Positions 1 to 8,147 of a stretch of 64,000 bases of DNA are shown here, piece after piece. Location of the stretch: contig OZ245729.1 in the NCBI GenBank assembly GCA_965227215.1, positions 1,240,001-1,304,000 on the forward strand, read 5' to 3'. The notes below the pieces were generated by a model. It was given only the letters and a program-made list of their open reading frames with translations. It searched no databases and was not told the origin of the DNA. A program made the position numbers and the translations under genes. The stretch's first letter is position 1, and each line of letters begins with the position of its first letter. Source of the stretch: Gracilimonas sp965227215 (GTDB lineage: Bacteria > Bacteroidota > Rhodothermia > Balneolales > Balneolaceae).

Positions 1-93
1 TATTATTAAATATATATTGACCATTTTTTGTATTGAATCATTCAAAATACCTTTTGTGGATTTTAAATTAATTGAAAATTAGTTTGTTCTTCA

Positions 94-555
94 TCATCTA
101 AGATTTTTCCCGGTCTTAGTCTCGCCTTCCAAGGCGCATAAAATGGGGCAATCTCCTTTAGGTCCATCTCCAGCGCATGCATCAATTAAATCGACTAAGG
201 TATTTTTGATTTGTTGGAGATCTTTAATTTTTTCTATTACATCCTGGTATTTTTCCTCTGCCTCGTTTTTGATCTCTGAACAGGTGGTATTCTCATCCAC
301 ACGTAATTCAAGGAGTTCCTTAATTTCACTCAGCGTAAACCCAAGTTCTTGTGCCCGCTTTATAAATTTGATCTGATCGATGTGTCGCTGGGTAAATATA
401 CGATAGCCAGAGCGTCTTCGATCCGGTTCAGGGATGAGATTACGCTTTTCATAGTAACGTACCGTCTCCTTGTTTACATCAGCCCGGCGAGCTACTTCGC
501 CAATTTTGAAGGTGATAATGTCTGTGTACTTCTTTTTCACTTCATCTCTCATCAT
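94..555 (-). CDS. merR: MerR-family regulator with the mercury-type cysteine triad
   Basis: A winged-helix MerR regulator of about 153 residues. The N-terminal domain begins FKIGEVARRADVNKETVRYY and is followed by the usual RRxxGYR wing and a dimerisation helix. Cysteines fall at 92, 127, 136 and 140 when counted from the ATG at 555. The first three are spaced 35 and 9 residues apart, exactly the spacing of Cys82, Cys117 and Cys126 that bind Hg(II) in Tn501/Tn21 MerR, so a thiophilic metal ligand is likely. An upstream TTG at 603 lies inside the terminator T-run and is unlikely to be the start; the tandem ATGs at 555/552 fit the family length better, although no clear ribosome binding site is seen. 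The Cys-rich gene at 643-789 lies upstream on the same strand with a MerR-type promoter, and is the obvious target. Hg versus Pb, Cd or Zn specificity is not decided by sequence. Confidence 0.85.
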   Translation of the reverse strand: MMRDEVKKKYTDIITFKIGEVARRADVNKETVRYYEKRNLIPEPDRRRSGYRIFTQRHIDQIKFIKRAQELGFTLSEIKELLELRVDENTTCSEIKNEAEEKYQDVIEKIKDLQQIKNTLVDLIDACAGDGPKGDCPILCALEGETKTGKNLR

Positions 556-604
556 TATGACATTATTTATTACAACTCTAACAAAGTTATCTGTTATTAC
601 CAAA

Positions 605-625
605 AGCCGGGCATTAAACCCGGCT
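605..625 (-). terminator. Rho-independent terminator after the Cys-rich gene
   Basis: On the minus strand a perfect 7-bp stem (AGCCGGG/CCCGGCT) with a 7-nt loop is followed directly by TTTTT. It separates the Cys-rich gene from the regulator gene, so the two are probably separate or only partly coupled transcripts. Confidence 0.85.
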
Positions 626-642
626 CATTTATTTACGAACTA

Positions 643-789
643 TTATTCTTTCTTTTTCATTGTTTTACCGCAGCAACAAGTTGGGTTTTGGGTACCACCA
701 CAACTGCGCGGCGCCCCTTTGGTTACAGTAACTTCACACCCACAGCTTGGGTCAGGACATTGATAAACTTCTCCTTTTTTAAATGGCAT
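643..789 (-). CDS. Cys-rich 48-residue putative metal-binding protein
   Basis: A 48-residue protein with seven cysteines at 11, 16, 18, 30, 38, 39 and 40 (YQCPDPSCGCEV ... PTCCCGKTM). The ATG at 789 was chosen because AAAGGAG lies 8 nt upstream; a longer reading from 831 has no such site. The pattern of a CxxxxCGC knuckle followed by CCCG resembles small metallothionein-like proteins, and also the desulforedoxin/desulfoferrodoxin N-domain (CxxC ... CCG). Either way it should bind a soft metal or iron through thiolates. It is cytoplasmic (no signal). Its promoter has the 19-bp spacer and dyad of MerR-controlled promoters, and a mercury-type MerR is encoded directly downstream. I infer a metal-induced sequestration protein carried on the integrated element; no function is established from sequence alone. 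Confidence 0.7.
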   Translation of the reverse strand: MPFKKGEVYQCPDPSCGCEVTVTKGAPRSCGGTQNPTCCCGKTMKKKE

Positions 790-831
790 AATTATTTCTC
801 CTTTAAAATTAAGAATACAATTCAATACCAA

Positions 832-862
832 ATATAAGCCCTGTAGTATAGTATAGAGTCAA
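832..862 (-). promoter_or_regulatory. MerR-type promoter/operator of the Cys-rich gene
   Basis: On the minus strand TTGACT (857-862) and TTATAT (832-837) are separated by 19 bp, longer than the 17 bp of ordinary promoters and typical of MerR-family targets, where the regulator twists the overlong spacer. The spacer region is an imperfect dyad: CTCTATAC...TACAGGG matches its own reverse complement at 14 of 20 positions. The start codon lies 42 nt downstream. Confidence 0.7.
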
Positions 863-930
863 GAAAAAATTTATAAAATTGCTACCCTTCACATAGTAAG
901 ACCTGCTTAAATTGTCTTAACCTTTATAAA

Positions 931-2106
931 TTATGAGAGGTTTTTCATTTTATCCTTAAGTCTTTTAATTGTCAAATGGGTATATTTTTCTGTCACCTTC
1001 TGGCTTGAATGCCCCGCCATATAACTCGCTTCAGCTGTATGAAAACCTTTCTCAATCCATGTAGTAACTGCTTGGTGTCGCATACCATGTAAAGTACGAG
1101 AGGTAGGAATACCAGCTTCTTTACAGTAACGCTTGAATTCACGATACACTCTCATTCCCCGAACCGGCTGACCTTTTGTATTTCCACCCGTATATATAAA
1201 CACATAATCACTGGGACTTATCTTGCCACGAATCTTTAGATAAGCATCCAGTTCCTTTTTCAATTCTTTAATGATGGGAATTAGTCTTTCTTTTCGGCCT
1301 TTTGTAGGCGGTAGTGAAATATAGCTCAGCTCTCCATCTTCATAAGTCAGGTTTTCACCTTTCAGTCCGGAGTACGAAAGTTCAGGATCATAAGCCGCCT
1401 CATGCTTACGGAGTCCACCATAGAAATACAAAGCCACAATTGGTTTGAACCAGTGCTGAACCAAATTTGGGTCAAATTCGGGCAAGTCTTTCTTGCGTTC
1501 TAATTCTTCATCGAATTTCTTAAAAAGAATTCCAAGTTCTTCCTCAGAAATCATTTTTGGCCGGGTATTTTCTCTGATTCTTGGTAAATCCTGCCTGATA
1601 GTTGGAAAGTAGTTCTTCTCTACGATCTTCTTTTTTAGCAAAAACTTCCACCAAGACCGGAAGTGCCGGAAATAGTAGTGCCTTGTAGCAGAGGTGATAC
1701 CTTTTTTGAAAATCACATTTTCAAAATGATAGCTTAACACATTGGTCGGGTGTACATCGGATAACTCATTTAATTCCACAAAATGATCTAAAGCTCGTTG
1801 GTAGGCTCCAATGGTTGCCGGAGAGAGGTGATTCTTTGACTTATAGAATAATTCAATGGATTCACTAACCGTGTTACAGTCAGTGCTTTCATCACTGGTG
1901 TTCCTTTGCAACACCTTCTTGGGATTAAATCCTTTGGAAAAGGGATTGATCTTGCCTAACGATTCCAGTTTTTCGAGTTCGGTTACCATTTTCTGAGCAA
2001 CATCCCTGTGTCGGGTACCCAATGATTTCCGAACATTCTTTTTACCCAGTTCTTCAGAGTAAAAATTTACATAGTAGTATTTACCGCGCTTGATAAGAAA
2101 TGCCAT
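931..2106 (-). CDS. Tyrosine recombinase / integrase
   Basis: A 391-residue site-specific recombinase of the phage-integrase family. An N-terminal AP2-like/arm region (1-60) is followed by a SAM-like core-binding domain (about 80-165) and the catalytic domain (about 185-391). The complete catalytic set is visible: R233 (GGLRKHE), K269 (PTKGRKE), H340 and R343 (LHGMRH), H366 (AGHSS) and the nucleophile Y375 (EKYTH). The gene reads in the same direction as a tRNA whose 3' end is 228 bp upstream, the usual arrangement tRNA-att-int of integrated elements, so the element probably extends leftward past the window start. The upstream gap carries inverted and tandem repeats that may be arm sites or an operator. 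Intact and probably functional; it cannot be told from the sequence whether this is an island, an ICE or a prophage remnant. Confidence 0.9.
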   Translation of the reverse strand: MAFLIKRGKYYYVNFYSEELGKKNVRKSLGTRHRDVAQKMVTELEKLESLGKINPFSKGFNPKKVLQRNTSDESTDCNTVSESIELFYKSKNHLSPATIGAYQRALDHFVELNELSDVHPTNVLSYHFENVIFKKGITSATRHYYFRHFRSWWKFLLKKKIVEKNYFPTIRQDLPRIRENTRPKMISEEELGILFKKFDEELERKKDLPEFDPNLVQHWFKPIVALYFYGGLRKHEAAYDPELSYSGLKGENLTYEDGELSYISLPPTKGRKERLIPIIKELKKELDAYLKIRGKISPSDYVFIYTGGNTKGQPVRGMRVYREFKRYCKEAGIPTSRTLHGMRHQAVTTWIEKGFHTAEASYMAGHSSQKVTEKYTHLTIKRLKDKMKNLS

Positions 2107-2133
2107 AGTAGGAGCCTTCTGAATTAAAGTTCG

Positions 2134-2270
2134 GTAAGCGAACTCTAAATTCAGCAGCCTTTGCGAACGGGCATTCCAAAATTGTACATAGTAGTGTACA
2201 TAGTAGTTGGGAATGTAGGGGAATGAAAGTGTACACTTTTGTTCCTTTGCGTTCGCTTACTTAGTGTAAG
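2134..2270. repeat. Cluster of inverted and tandem repeats upstream of the integrase
   Basis: A perfect 10-bp inverted repeat GTAAGCGAAC (2134-2143) / GTTCGCTTAC (2251-2260) encloses two tandem copies of TGTACATAGTAG (2183-2206), themselves framed by CATTCC (2172-2177) and GGAATG (2210-2215), and a 14-bp perfect palindrome centred on GTGTACAC (2226-2239). The hexamer TGTACA occurs three times. The region has no ORF. The position between integrase and tRNA suits integrase arm sites, an excisionase site or an operator. Confidence 0.6.
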
Positions 2271-2300
2271 TAATTAGGCTTTTTTTTGGCTTAGAAGGGA

Positions 2301-2328
2301 ATTGAGAGGGTTTTTACACCCTCTCAAT
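2301..2328. terminator. 10-bp perfect hairpin just 3' of the tRNA gene
   Basis: ATTGAGAGGG (2301-2310) and CCCTCTCAAT (2319-2328) form a perfect 10-bp stem with an 8-nt loop, 6 nt beyond the tRNA 3' end. It probably ends the tRNA transcript, although the U-tract after the stem on the minus strand is weak. Confidence 0.5.
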
Positions 2329-2333
2329 AATTG

Positions 2334-2407
2334 TGGGCCCGGCAGGACTTGAACCTGCGACCAATCGATTATGAGTCGACTGCTCTAACCAACTGAGCTA
2401 CGGGCCC
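2334..2407 (-). tRNA. tRNA with CAU anticodon (Met or lysidine-modified Ile2)
   Basis: A 74-nt cloverleaf on the minus strand. The 7-bp acceptor stem is GGGCCCG/CGGGCCC, the D arm TAGCTCAGTTGG is standard, the anticodon loop CTCATAA gives CAU, and the T arm contains GGTTCAAGTCC. The discriminator is A and CCA is not encoded. The anticodon arm and variable loop (ATCGATTGGTCGC) resemble tRNA-Ile2 (CAU, modified by TilS) as much as elongator tRNA-Met, so the amino acid is left open. The integrase gene directly downstream suggests that its 3' half is an attachment site. Confidence 0.93.
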
Positions 2408-2568
2408 GTCTCGTTGTTTCGAAAGGGCTGCAAATTTACAAGGATTCCCATCCAGATAAAAGCACTTTTTATCGGTTTTCGAAAACAAGAAACCCATACA
2501 AGCTACATCACATATATGGGTTCCTATCACTCACGTTGATTACAGGTGCTAATCCTGAATGCGCGTTG

Positions 2569-3531
2569 TTATCCCGGGCGGAAGGTCATCAGTGGTTTTT
2601 TCAGATGCTGAGCCACAATGGCTGTGGTAGAACCCAACAGGATTCGGGCTATTCCGGTTCGCCCATGAGTGCTCATAATCACCATGTCGGCACTGTTGTT
2701 GGCATAGTCGCAGATTTCAGTATGGGCTGAAAATCCTTTTTTCACGATGCTTACGAACTTCACCGATGAAGAGCCGCTTTCGGTTTCCCGGACCAGGAGG
2801 TCTTCAAAATCAACACCGGTACGCTGGATCTTAAACCCTGATTCCGGATGATTCTCAAAGTATTTGCTGATATTATTTATCAACGATTGATAAACGGCGA
2901 CATCATCTTCCACCGAAAATGGCATTGCGTCCATACCCAGTGAATATGGCTCAATGATATGCATCAGCGTGATGCCGGCATCAAAGGCATGGGCAAAATC
3001 GAAGGCCTGAACCAGTGGTGCAACTGAATCACCGGAACCATCCATAGGTACCAGGATTTCATTGATTTCACTTTCATCAAAAGCGGTACCAATACTCAGT
3101 ACGGGTTTGGCACTGTAACGAATTACTTTCTCGGTAATATGACTACGAATTTCATCCGAATCGTGGCCACCCTTGTTACTCATTATGATTAAGTCGTAGT
3201 GACTTTCATTAGCTTGATTAGCTATAACTCGCGAAGGTTTTCGACCTACAAGATTGATTAGCTGTCCCCGATGTTCTTTCGGAATATACTCTTCAGCTAT
3301 CTCATGTAGCTTGTCGTTTGCAGTACTTAACACTTTGGGATACAGGTCCTTTTCCATATCGAATGGAACACCTAAATGCTGCATGCTTTCATCATAATAA
3401 CTCATCAGCGGAATTACATGAATCAGATCGACGGTACTATCGTACATCTCCACAAATTTAGCCGCCATTTTAACCGCTTCAAGGGATGCTTCAGAAAAAT
3501 CGGTGGGTACTAAGATATGACTGGCTTTCAT
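2569..3531 (-). CDS. Tandem-domain universal stress protein (UspA family)
   Basis: About 320 residues holding two Usp domains (1-150 and 155-320). The ATG at 3531 was chosen because GAGGAGG lies 5-6 nt upstream; the GTG one codon earlier is closer than usual. The first domain begins ASHILVPTDFSEAS and ends in SNKGGHD without a clear nucleotide-binding loop. The second ends in STHGRTGIARILLGSTT, close to the G-x2-G-x9-G-(S/T) loop of ATP-binding Usp proteins, with Ser in place of the first Gly. Tandem Usp proteins of Bacteroidota are cytoplasmic stress proteins of unsettled biochemical role. It is divergent from the OsmC gene at 3754, which fits a shared stress context. A closely similar paralogue lies at 57214-58194. 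Confidence 0.88.
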   Translation of the reverse strand: MKASHILVPTDFSEASLEAVKMAAKFVEMYDSTVDLIHVIPLMSYYDESMQHLGVPFDMEKDLYPKVLSTANDKLHEIAEEYIPKEHRGQLINLVGRKPSRVIANQANESHYDLIIMSNKGGHDSDEIRSHITEKVIRYSAKPVLSIGTAFDESEINEILVPMDGSGDSVAPLVQAFDFAHAFDAGITLMHIIEPYSLGMDAMPFSVEDDVAVYQSLINNISKYFENHPESGFKIQRTGVDFEDLLVRETESGSSSVKFVSIVKKGFSAHTEICDYANNSADMVIMSTHGRTGIARILLGSTTAIVAQHLKKPLMTFRPG

Positions 3532-3753
3532 CACAACCTCCTCTGTTATTAGTTGTTAACTGAAGGTCGGTATTTTCTGTGAAGGTTGAATGAAGAAATC
3601 GCTGGTAGTTCCTAATTCATAAGGATTGCCTGAAGAATTCAACCCTGAGCGATACCATTTCTACAGATTAAGAAGACATTTAAACTAAATTTGTTAATAT
3701 AACGGGTACTAATTTCTCACTGTTTATATAATGATAACTGGAGACCATTTACC

Positions 3754-4203
3754 ATGTCTGAAGAAAACGCTAAAAAGATTGTCCATGTCCATCTTCCGGA
3801 AGAGGAAAAGTTCAAAACAACACTGACTGCCGGAAAACATGAATTACTAGCCGATGAACCCGAACATGTGGATGGAGGAAAAGACCTGGGCCCCGATCCC
3901 TATGATTACCTGCTGATGGGATTAGGCTCGTGTACGCTAATGACCGTGAAAATGTATGCTGACCGTAAAAATTGGCCACTGGAAGATTTATATTTGGAGC
4001 TTCGACACAACAAACGCCATGATGAAGATTGTGCGAACTGCGAAGATCCAAAAAGCAAAATTGATGTCATCGAAAAAGAGCTGATTATAAAAGGGGACTT
4101 AAACCAAGAGCAGCTGGACAAACTTCTGGATATATCCAAAAAATGCCCGGTTCACCGCACGCTCGAGTCTGACATCCGGATTGAAAGTTCAATTGCCACT
4201 TAA
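3754..4203 (+). CDS. OsmC family peroxide-reductase-like protein
   Basis: 149 residues of the OsmC/Ohr fold, in the OsmC-like redox-protein branch (YhfA-like). The two conserved active-site cysteines are C60 (GLGSCTLMT) and C131 (KKCPVHRTL); in this family they reduce organic hydroperoxides with dithiol cofactors. An insert carries an additional CxxC pair (C93, C96 in DCANCED), which may bind metal or form a structural disulfide. GGAG lies upstream of the ATG, and a Bacteroidota-type TAAATTTG hexamer is found at 3686-3693. It is divergent from a universal stress gene and is followed 11 bp later by the DUF1684 gene, so the two may be cotranscribed. Confidence 0.88.
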   Translation: MSEENAKKIVHVHLPEEEKFKTTLTAGKHELLADEPEHVDGGKDLGPDPYDYLLMGLGSCTLMTVKMYADRKNWPLEDLYLELRHNKRHDEDCANCEDPKSKIDVIEKELIIKGDLNQEQLDKLLDISKKCPVHRTLESDIRIESSIAT

Positions 4204-4214
4204 TAGACCCGTAA

Positions 4215-4835
4215 ATGAATCGAACTCTTTCATTACTCATCTTATTACTCCTTGGCGGAATAAGTATATCTGAAGGAAAACAGTCGGAGTCATTTATTAT
4301 AAGTGAAATTGAATCCTATCGGGATTCTTTAGATCAGGCCTTTCAGAACCGGGAAACTTCGCCATTGAAAGAAGAGGACTTTAAGCAGTTTACCGGGTTG
4401 AATTACTTCCCCATCAATCTGGATTATTATATCAAAGCAAAGTTTGTAAGGACTCCCAACCAGCCGGCTTTTGACATGCCGACCACCACTTCCGAAGTTA
4501 AAACCTACGAGAAGTACGGAGAGCTTCATTTTTCCATTTATGGACGCCCGGTTTCTCTGGATGTATTTCAAAGTCATGAGCTCCGGGAAACCAAGAAGTA
4601 TAAAAACTACCTGTTCTTGCCTTTCAGGGATAAAACCAATGGAAAAGAAACCTACGGCGGTGGCCGTTATCTTGAGATGTGGATTCCTAATCGTGATTCG
4701 GTCATTATCGACTTCAACAAAGCTTATAACCCTTATTGTGTGTACAACACCAAGTATTCCTGCCCGTTGGTGCCCAAGCAAAACCGGATGGATATTCCGG
4801 TGTATGCGGGGGTGAAAGATTTTAAACAGGAATAA
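4215..4835 (+). CDS. DUF1684 domain secreted protein
   Basis: 206 residues with an N-terminal signal (MNRTLSLLILLLLGG, cleavage near 20). The C-terminal half carries the hallmarks of the DUF1684 family: NGKETYGGGRYLEM, then IDFNKAYNPYCVY, then CPLVPKQNRMDIPVYAG. Members are about 200 residues, so the gene is full length. The function of the family is unknown; the fold has been linked to small-molecule-binding or hydrolase-like activity, but no catalytic residues can be assigned here. It follows the OsmC gene by 11 bp on the same strand. Confidence 0.85.
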   Translation: MNRTLSLLILLLLGGISISEGKQSESFIISEIESYRDSLDQAFQNRETSPLKEEDFKQFTGLNYFPINLDYYIKAKFVRTPNQPAFDMPTTTSEVKTYEKYGELHFSIYGRPVSLDVFQSHELRETKKYKNYLFLPFRDKTNGKETYGGGRYLEMWIPNRDSVIIDFNKAYNPYCVYNTKYSCPLVPKQNRMDIPVYAGVKDFKQE

Positions 4836-5036
4836 GATTTACACTTTCTTCTAGAGCTTTCGCTCCGACGCAGAGCGATCGGAGCGAGTCGGTTTGGTAT
4901 AGGTACTCGAAAAAATTTACTCACCTTTCACTAATTCCGGGCTTCGCAGGAATGACGCCGGTCCTTTCCTGCCTCAACAATGTAAAAACCGTTCAACTTC
5001 AAATGTTGAATGTTCCTTGATTGATGTTCAGCAGTT
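4836..5036. repeat. Intergenic cluster of dispersed-repeat fragments
   Basis: No gene. It contains a REP-like hairpin (4861-4886), a stretch around 4937-4976 resembling the common GTCATTCCTGCGAAGC-type dispersed repeat, and AACATTCAACATTTGAAG-like words (4991-5030, read on the minus strand) that recur between hisG and hisD at 50183-50215. Confidence 0.5.
4861..4886 (+). repeat. REP-like palindrome, class A
   Basis: CGCTCCGA (4861-4868) pairs with TCGGAGCG (4879-4886) around a CGCAGAGCGA core. The same architecture (8-bp outer stem, CGCAGAGC core) occurs at 42276-42301, 43098-43123 and, inverted, at 43063-43087. Such bulged hairpins are typical REP elements mobilised by RAYT transposases, one of which is encoded at 32754-33320. 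Confidence 0.7.
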
Positions 5037-7931
5037 CTAGACAGCTTCGATGCCTTCTTCGTACGCCGACATCGGGATGCAGGAGCACACCAGGTTACGG
5101 TCGCCATAGGCATCATCCACTCGGGAAACAGATGGCCAGAACTTATCGTACTTGAGGTCTTCCAGCGGGAAGGCTCCTTTTTCACGGGAATAACTTCGGT
5201 TCCAGTCGTCAGCCATAATTACACGCTGTGTGTGGGGAGCATGTTTAAGTACGTTGTCTTCTTTGTCGGCAATGCCATCCTCTATTTCCTGAATCTCTTT
5301 ACGGATGGAAATCATAGCTTCGCAAAACCGATCCAGTTCTTCAACTGATTCACTTTCCGTTGGCTCAATCATAAGCGTGCCCGGAACCGGGAAACTCATG
5401 GTTGGAGCGTGGAAACCGTAATCCATCAGACGCTTGGCTACATCCACAGACTCAATTCCGGCCGATTGCTTAAACGGACGAAGATCAACGATAAACTCAT
5501 GAGCAGAACGACCTGTTTTACCGGTGTACAGAATCTCATAATGATCCTTAAGGCGATCTTTCAGGTAATTGGCATTCAGAATGGCGTATTTCGTTGCATC
5601 CGTTAGCCCGTTTACACCCATCATACGGATGTAGGCATGGGATATAGTAAGAATGCTGGCACTTCCCCAAGGAGCTGCTGAAATTGCATTCACTCCTTTT
5701 TCACCGCCGGTTTTTATCACAGAATGAGAAGGCAGGAATGGCGTTAAATGCTCGGCTACTCCAATCGGTCCCATTCCGGGTCCCCCGCCACCGTGTGGGA
5801 TACAAAATGTTTTATGCAGGTTCAGATGACAAACATCAGCTCCGATTTCCCCGGGACTGGTCAAACCTACCTGTGCATTCATATTGGCTCCGTCCATGTA
5901 AACCTGTCCGCCATGCTTGTGAATGATTTCACAGAAGTCTTTCACTTTGTGTTCAAACACTCCATGTGTAGACGGGTAAGTGATCATCAAAGCAGCCAGG
6001 CGATCACTGTATTTTTCGGCTTTAGCTTCCAGGTCATCGCTGGAGATATTTCCGTGACTGTCGGTTTTAACTACAACTACATCCATACCGGCCATTACTG
6101 CACTGGCAGGGTTTGTGCCGTGAGCAGACGATGGAATCAGCGCCACATTTCTGTGATCATCACCATTGGCTTTGTGGTATGCCCGGATGGTCATCAATCC
6201 GGCATATTCTCCCTGGGCTCCGGAATTCGGCTGAAGCGACATCCCCGCAAAACCGGTGATCTCACACAGCCACTCGTTCAATTCATTAAATAATTGCGTG
6301 TATCCATCTGCCTGCTCTCTGGGTGCAAATGGATGGATTTGCCCAAATTCGGGCCAGGTAACCGGAATCATTTCGGCAGTGGCGTTCAATTTCATGGTAC
6401 ATGATCCTAACGAGATCATGGAATGCACCAACGAAAGATCTTTATTCTCCAGTCGCTTCATGTACCGAAGCATTTCGTGCTCCGAATGGTATAAGTTAAA
6501 CACCGGGTGATCCAGGTAGTCAGTTTGGCGAGTCAGGTTTTCCGGATAATCCACTTTTACCTGTTGGGATTCAGCCTTCACATCAAAACTGTTATCCTTA
6601 CCAAGCGCTTCCGCAAAAATGGCTAATACCAGTTCGGCATCTTCCAGGTTTTTGGCCTCATCGAAAGAAAGACCAATGGTGTTTTCATCCACGTAGCGGA
6701 AGTTCACCTCATGCTTTTCAGCTACTGCTTTTATCTTGGCTGCATCTGCCTTCACAGTCAAAGTATCAAAATAGGTTTCGGTTTGAACCTCTACTCCCAT
6801 TTTTTCCAATCCGGTTTTAGTCAGTTTGGTTAAACCGTGAATCTTAGAAGCGATCTGTTTCAATCCTTTCGGGCCATGATAAACCGCATACATCCCGGCC
6901 ATCACCCCAAGTAAAACCTGGGCGGTACAAATATTTGAAGTGGCTTTTTCCCGGCGAATATGCTGCTCGCGGGTTTGCAGTGCCATACGATAAGCCGGCT
7001 TGCCTTCTGCATCCTGGGTTACTCCGATAATGCGTCCCGGAATTTTTCGTTGAAAATCTTCTTTGGTGGCAAAGTAAGCTGCGTGCGGTCCTCCATATCC
7101 CATCGGCACACCAAATCGCTGTGATGAACCAACCACCACATCGGCACCCATTTCGCCCGGAGCTTTCAATAACGTCAGGCTTAGTAAATCTGCAGCTACC
7201 ACAGCATATACATCGTGTTCGTGTGCTGCCTCGATAATACTCGTGTAATCTTCCACACTTCCATCGGTTGCCGGATACTGTAGCAGGATCCCAAACAACG
7301 CTGAATCCGTCACATCCAACTCGTGGTGATTTCCAACCCTTACTTCTACCCCAATTGGCTCGGCTCGTGTTTGCAACACTTCGATGGTTTGGGGATGGCA
7401 CAATTCCGATACAAAAAATACTTCCGCCTCTTTACGCTTTTTGCCACGTCGCTGTCCGTACAGCATACTCATGGCTTCGGCGGCCGCTGTTCCTTCATCC
7501 AGTAAAGAAGCGTTGGCCAGCTCCATCCCGGTCAGGTCGCTGACGGTGGTTTGAAAATTAATCAGTGCTTCAAGCCGACCCTGAGCAATTTCAGCCTGAT
7601 AAGGAGTGTAAGCCGTATACCAACCCGGATTCTCGAGAATGTTCCTTTTAATCACATTGGGAACAAGCGTGTCGTAATACCCCATGCCTATAAAGGACTT
7701 GTGTATTTTGTTTTTAGAAGCCAGTTTTTTGAATTCCGACAGAAAATCATGTTCGCTTAATGCCTCCGGAAGATTCATAGGCTTATTCAGCCGAATACCT
7801 TCAGGAATAGTCTCATCAATCAGCTTATCCAATGATTCAGCTTTGATGGTTTCCAGCATTTTTTGGGTTGATTCCTGGGTGGGTCCGTTATGGCGGCGGG
7901 CAAATACTTCTTTCTCGAAATTAATGTCCAT
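5037..7931 (-). CDS. gcvP: Glycine dehydrogenase (decarboxylating), P protein
   Basis: 964 residues, the normal length of the homodimeric P protein of the glycine cleavage system. It decarboxylates glycine through PLP and passes the aminomethyl group to lipoylated GcvH. The N-terminal half begins FARRHNGPT; the C-terminal half carries the PLP lysine in HLNLHKTFCIPHGGGGPG (about residue 700), preceded by SLGSCTMKLNAT and SSAHGTNPAS. The C-terminus ends normally. gcvT and gcvH are not adjacent, so the gene stands alone. No glycine riboswitch is recognisable in the 216 bp upstream. The function is as certain as homology permits. Confidence 0.97.
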   Translation of the reverse strand: MDINFEKEVFARRHNGPTQESTQKMLETIKAESLDKLIDETIPEGIRLNKPMNLPEALSEHDFLSEFKKLASKNKIHKSFIGMGYYDTLVPNVIKRNILENPGWYTAYTPYQAEIAQGRLEALINFQTTVSDLTGMELANASLLDEGTAAAEAMSMLYGQRRGKKRKEAEVFFVSELCHPQTIEVLQTRAEPIGVEVRVGNHHELDVTDSALFGILLQYPATDGSVEDYTSIIEAAHEHDVYAVVAADLLSLTLLKAPGEMGADVVVGSSQRFGVPMGYGGPHAAYFATKEDFQRKIPGRIIGVTQDAEGKPAYRMALQTREQHIRREKATSNICTAQVLLGVMAGMYAVYHGPKGLKQIASKIHGLTKLTKTGLEKMGVEVQTETYFDTLTVKADAAKIKAVAEKHEVNFRYVDENTIGLSFDEAKNLEDAELVLAIFAEALGKDNSFDVKAESQQVKVDYPENLTRQTDYLDHPVFNLYHSEHEMLRYMKRLENKDLSLVHSMISLGSCTMKLNATAEMIPVTWPEFGQIHPFAPREQADGYTQLFNELNEWLCEITGFAGMSLQPNSGAQGEYAGLMTIRAYHKANGDDHRNVALIPSSAHGTNPASAVMAGMDVVVVKTDSHGNISSDDLEAKAEKYSDRLAALMITYPSTHGVFEHKVKDFCEIIHKHGGQVYMDGANMNAQVGLTSPGEIGADVCHLNLHKTFCIPHGGGGPGMGPIGVAEHLTPFLPSHSVIKTGGEKGVNAISAAPWGSASILTISHAYIRMMGVNGLTDATKYAILNANYLKDRLKDHYEILYTGKTGRSAHEFIVDLRPFKQSAGIESVDVAKRLMDYGFHAPTMSFPVPGTLMIEPTESESVEELDRFCEAMISIRKEIQEIEDGIADKEDNVLKHAPHTQRVIMADDWNRSYSREKGAFPLEDLKYDKFWPSVSRVDDAYGDRNLVCSCIPMSAYEEGIEAV

Positions 7932-8147
7932 CTAAGTAAGAAAAATGAGTTGGTTTTGGTTGGTAGGAACAACGAACGACAAGGATAAAATTCCTTTGTC
8001 ATATCGAAAAACAGGATTCTGTAAAATAAGGAAAAATGAGTTCAAAAGAGCAGAATTTCAGCCGGGTCATAGTTCATTTCTCACTTTTTTTTGATTTATT
8101 ACAGGTCTTACTAAAAATCCCTTATCCTTTAACTAATTTTACCAGAC

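Noticed and set aside
603..643. TTG start at 603 for the MerR gene
   Set aside because: It lies within the terminator stem/T-run, and the longer N-terminus is not found in MerR proteins; the ATG at 555 is favoured.
6844..7401. 185-codon frame-shifted ORF in gcvP
   Set aside because: Shadow frame of gcvP with Trp/Arg-rich, unnatural composition.
7932..8147. Glycine riboswitch upstream of gcvP
   Set aside because: No paired-aptamer signature or conserved core was seen in the 216 bp; AT-rich with no extended pairing.
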